Shown here: positions 63,587 to 64,000 of the stretch, in pieces
Numbering within the stretch: the first letter of the stretch is position 1
Layout: the number at the start of each line of letters is the position of its first letter
Origin: Mesorhizobium sp. Root157
GTDB lineage: Bacteria > Pseudomonadota > Alphaproteobacteria > Rhizobiales > Rhizobiaceae
Direction of reading: 5' to 3'
Assembly: GCF_001427385.1 (NCBI RefSeq)
Contig: NZ_LMGJ01000012.1
Location: forward strand, 543,623-607,622
Length of the DNA: 64,000 nucleotides
The notes under the pieces: model-generated
What the model saw: only the letters and a program-made list of their open reading frames with translations
Told to the model about the DNA's origin: nothing
The model's database searches: none
Translations under genes and position numbers: made by a program

Positions 63587-64000
63587 TTACTCGAACCTCT
63601 CCGGCAGGTGGCTGTCCTCGGCCAGGTCGAAGAAGCGGGTGAATTCGCCCTGGAAGCCGAGGCCGATCGTGCCGGTAGGGCCATGGCGCTGCTTGGCGAT
63701 GATGACTTCGGCCTTGCCGCGGGCCTCGTTCATGTCGTTCTCCCACTGCACATATTCTGGCGTGCCGTGCTTGGGCTCCTTGTTCTTGAGGTAATATTCC
63801 TCGCGGAACACGAACATCACCACGTCGGCGTCCTGCTCGATCGACCCGGATTCGCGCAGGTCGGAGAGTTGCGGGCGCTTGTCGTCGCGGTTTTCGACCT
63901 GACGCGACAACTGCGACAGCGCAATGATCGGCACCGACAATTCCTTGGCCAGCGCCTTCAGGCCGGTGGTGATTTCTGTCACTTCCTGCACGCGGCCCTG
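63587..64000 (-). CDS. dnaB: Replicative DNA helicase, C-terminal part (5' end outside window)
   Basis: The last 137 codons of DnaB. Visible are [20 protein letters not shown] (end of the Walker B region and following motif), [20 protein letters not shown] and [20 protein letters not shown] with the arginine finger region, and the C-terminal [15 protein letters not shown]. The frame runs open to the window edge ([13 protein letters not shown]). It is followed directly by radA. Confidence 0.95.
   Translation of the reverse strand, partial: QGRVQEVTEITTGLKALAKELSVPIIALSQLSRQVENRDDKRPQLSDLRESGSIEQDADVVMFVFREEYYLKNKEPKHGTPEYVQWENDMNEARGKAEVIIAKQRHGPTGTIGLGFQGEFTRFFDLAEDSHLPERFE

Overview
The window is GC-rich chromosomal DNA from an alphaproteobacterium of the order Hyphomicrobiales (Rhizobiales), most like Mesorhizobium/Phyllobacteriaceae. 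The evidence is gene order and protein type: a dapA-smpB ... rpoZ-rsh-pyrE-DUF2062-acpS-lepB-rnc-era-recO block, a dnaB-radA-cvpA-purF block, Brucella Omp2-type porins, a cbtBA pair behind a cobalamin riboswitch, and mosaic palindromic intergenic repeats of the kind scattered through rhizobial genomes. The species is inferred, not proven.

Layout. 1-1219: a cut-off isovaleryl-CoA dehydrogenase and an overlapping TetR regulator. 1305-3722: a B12-riboswitch operon (cbtB-cbtA-unknown secreted protein) divergent from a histidine-phosphatase-fold gene that lacks its first catalytic histidine. 3723-6710: duplicated palindromic repeats, a HisC-like aminotransferase and a TPR-sulfotransferase. 6899-10941: two divergent Omp2-type porin genes flanking a tRNA-Ser(GCT), both frameshifted near the signal peptide, followed by a stand-alone tyrosine recombinase. 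10954-17009: alpha/beta hydrolase, lytic transglycosylase, dapA, smpB, family 5 uracil-DNA glycosylase, NYN-domain protein. 17305-29093: a long same-strand housekeeping run (rpoZ, stringent-response rsh, pyrE, acpS, lepB, rnc, era, recO) ending in a large DUF2339 membrane protein. 29271-33992: ECF sigma/anti-sigma pair, then a GNAT-C39-peptidase fusion translationally coupled to a RimK-like ATP-grasp ligase, then a GST. 34002-38996: ygfZ and HD hydrolase, small secreted or unknown proteins, Nudix, SRAP (YedK/HMCES) peptidase and a 50-residue small protein. 39376-46105: cysS (with an odd AT-richer 3' patch), VOC, GFA, prolyl aminopeptidase, cimA, rarD, LOG. 46217-50545: LysM protein, ArsR regulator with an operator on its own start codon, Atm1-type ABC exporter, YciI. 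50637-54491: phosphatidylethanolamine synthesis (psd-pssA) facing an Aas-like acyltransferase/acyl-ACP synthetase. 54826-59899: accessory genes (pentapeptide-like membrane protein, DMT transporter, OsmC, lectin-like secreted protein, SDR, DoxX). 59939-64000: purF, cvpA, radA and the 3' part of dnaB, all on the minus strand.

Most of the window is core metabolism. The places that most repay attention are the doubly broken inverted porin pair beside a recombinase, the GNAT/C39/ATP-grasp peptide-ligase-like unit, the B12-controlled cobalt-uptake operon with an unknown third member, and the composition anomaly inside cysS.
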